Part shown: positions 6,443 through 6,559 of the stretch, piece after piece
Layout of the letters: every line of letters begins with the position of its first letter
Position numbering within the stretch: position 1 is the stretch's first letter
Assembly (NCBI GenBank): GCA_900762125.1
Contig: CAAFFL010000187.1
Coordinates: forward strand, 1 to 6,559
From: an uncultured Prevotella sp.
GTDB taxonomy: Bacteria > Bacteroidota > Bacteroidia > Bacteroidales > Bacteroidaceae
Length of the DNA stretch: 6,559 nt
Direction of reading: 5' to 3'
Notes under the pieces: generated by a model
Databases searched by the model: none
What the model was told of the DNA's origin: nothing
Seen by the model: the letters and a program-made list of their open reading frames with translations, nothing else
Translations under genes and position numbers: made by a program

Positions 6443-6559
6443 GCCTGATGAGGTTTTGTTTGATTATTACACTAAATTAAGTGAATCCTCTGACATGGCA
6501 AAATCCTGGGCCGCTCGGCTCTGCCGCTTGCCAAAGCAAGAGCTTTTTGTTGCTCAGGT
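6443..6559 (-). mobile_element. Probable upstream segment of the IS1380-type remnant, perhaps including its outer end
   Basis: This stretch lies directly upstream of the transposase stub and contains no gene I can support. On the minus strand it begins at 6558 with CCTGAGCAACAAAAAG. IS1380-family ends generally start with CC, and the distance of about 115 bases to the transposase ATG is reasonable for such an element, so 6558 may be the original terminus. The matching inverted repeat was not found in the window, as expected if the other end was deleted. This is inference. Confidence 0.3.
6518..6548 (+). terminator. Possible terminator-like hairpin with T-tract
   Basis: GCTC (6518-6521) and TTGC (6528-6531) together pair with GCAAGAGC (6536-6543), giving an 8-bp stem with a 4-base loop CAAA and a 6-base bulge on the left arm. 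TTTTT (6544-6548) follows. It would stop rightward transcription. The bulge weakens it, and no gene ends nearby on the plus strand. Confidence 0.25.

Noticed and set aside
6441..6559. Plus-strand ORF starting MPDEVLFDYY and open to the window end
   Set aside because: It lies opposite the transposase upstream region, its candidate -7 box (TATCTTCG) is the complement of the transposase start codons, and the peptide is unfamiliar.
1..6559. A new defence or multi-gene system
   Set aside because: The only defence genes are a standard type I hsdS-hsdR pair; fsr, the small ORF and the remnants have separate promoters or are decayed, with no sign of joint function.

Overview
The window looks like an accessory region of a Bacteroidota chromosome, probably Bacteroidales and plausibly Prevotella or Bacteroides. 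Three things point there. Both recognisable promoters have the Bacteroidota form, a -33 TTG-type box, a 20-base spacer and a -7 TAnnTTTG box. Most starts lack a Shine-Dalgarno sequence. A broken transposase at the right edge closely resembles the IS1380-type transposases I know from Bacteroides. The species cannot be fixed from the sequence alone.

Left part (1-4258): the end of a type I restriction-modification operon. The 3' part of hsdS (DNA-recognition subunit, 5' end outside the window) is followed 19 bases later by a complete hsdR (1093 aa, nuclease plus translocase). All the HsdR catalytic motifs are intact. The methylase gene hsdM is not in the window and presumably lies upstream. The recognition domains of hsdS are AT-rich while its conserved segments are GC-rich, the mosaic pattern expected when recognition domains are exchanged.

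Middle (4259-4672): a scar zone. It starts 6 bases after the hsdR stop with three tandem 22-bp repeats, each carrying the palindrome GGCACGTGCC. Next comes a 47-codon remnant that reads like the DUF4143-type part of an AAA ATPase. Then comes a perfect 13-bp inverted repeat with a third copy of its arm, and a good Bacteroidota promoter.

Right-centre (4689-5891): a complete 400-aa major facilitator transporter of the fosmidomycin-resistance (Fsr) family, driven by its own promoter and apparently unrelated to the restriction operon.

Right end (5892-6559): a second promoter of the same design drives a 63-codon ORF with a signal-like N-terminus and unknown function. After it, on the minus strand, lies the N-terminal stub of an IS1380-type transposase, broken by a frameshift and cut short. 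The last ~115 bases are probably the sequence upstream of that transposase.

I do not see a new multi-gene system. The most interesting material is non-coding or decayed: the palindromic 22-bp repeats, the inverted-repeat array before fsr, and the two gene remnants.
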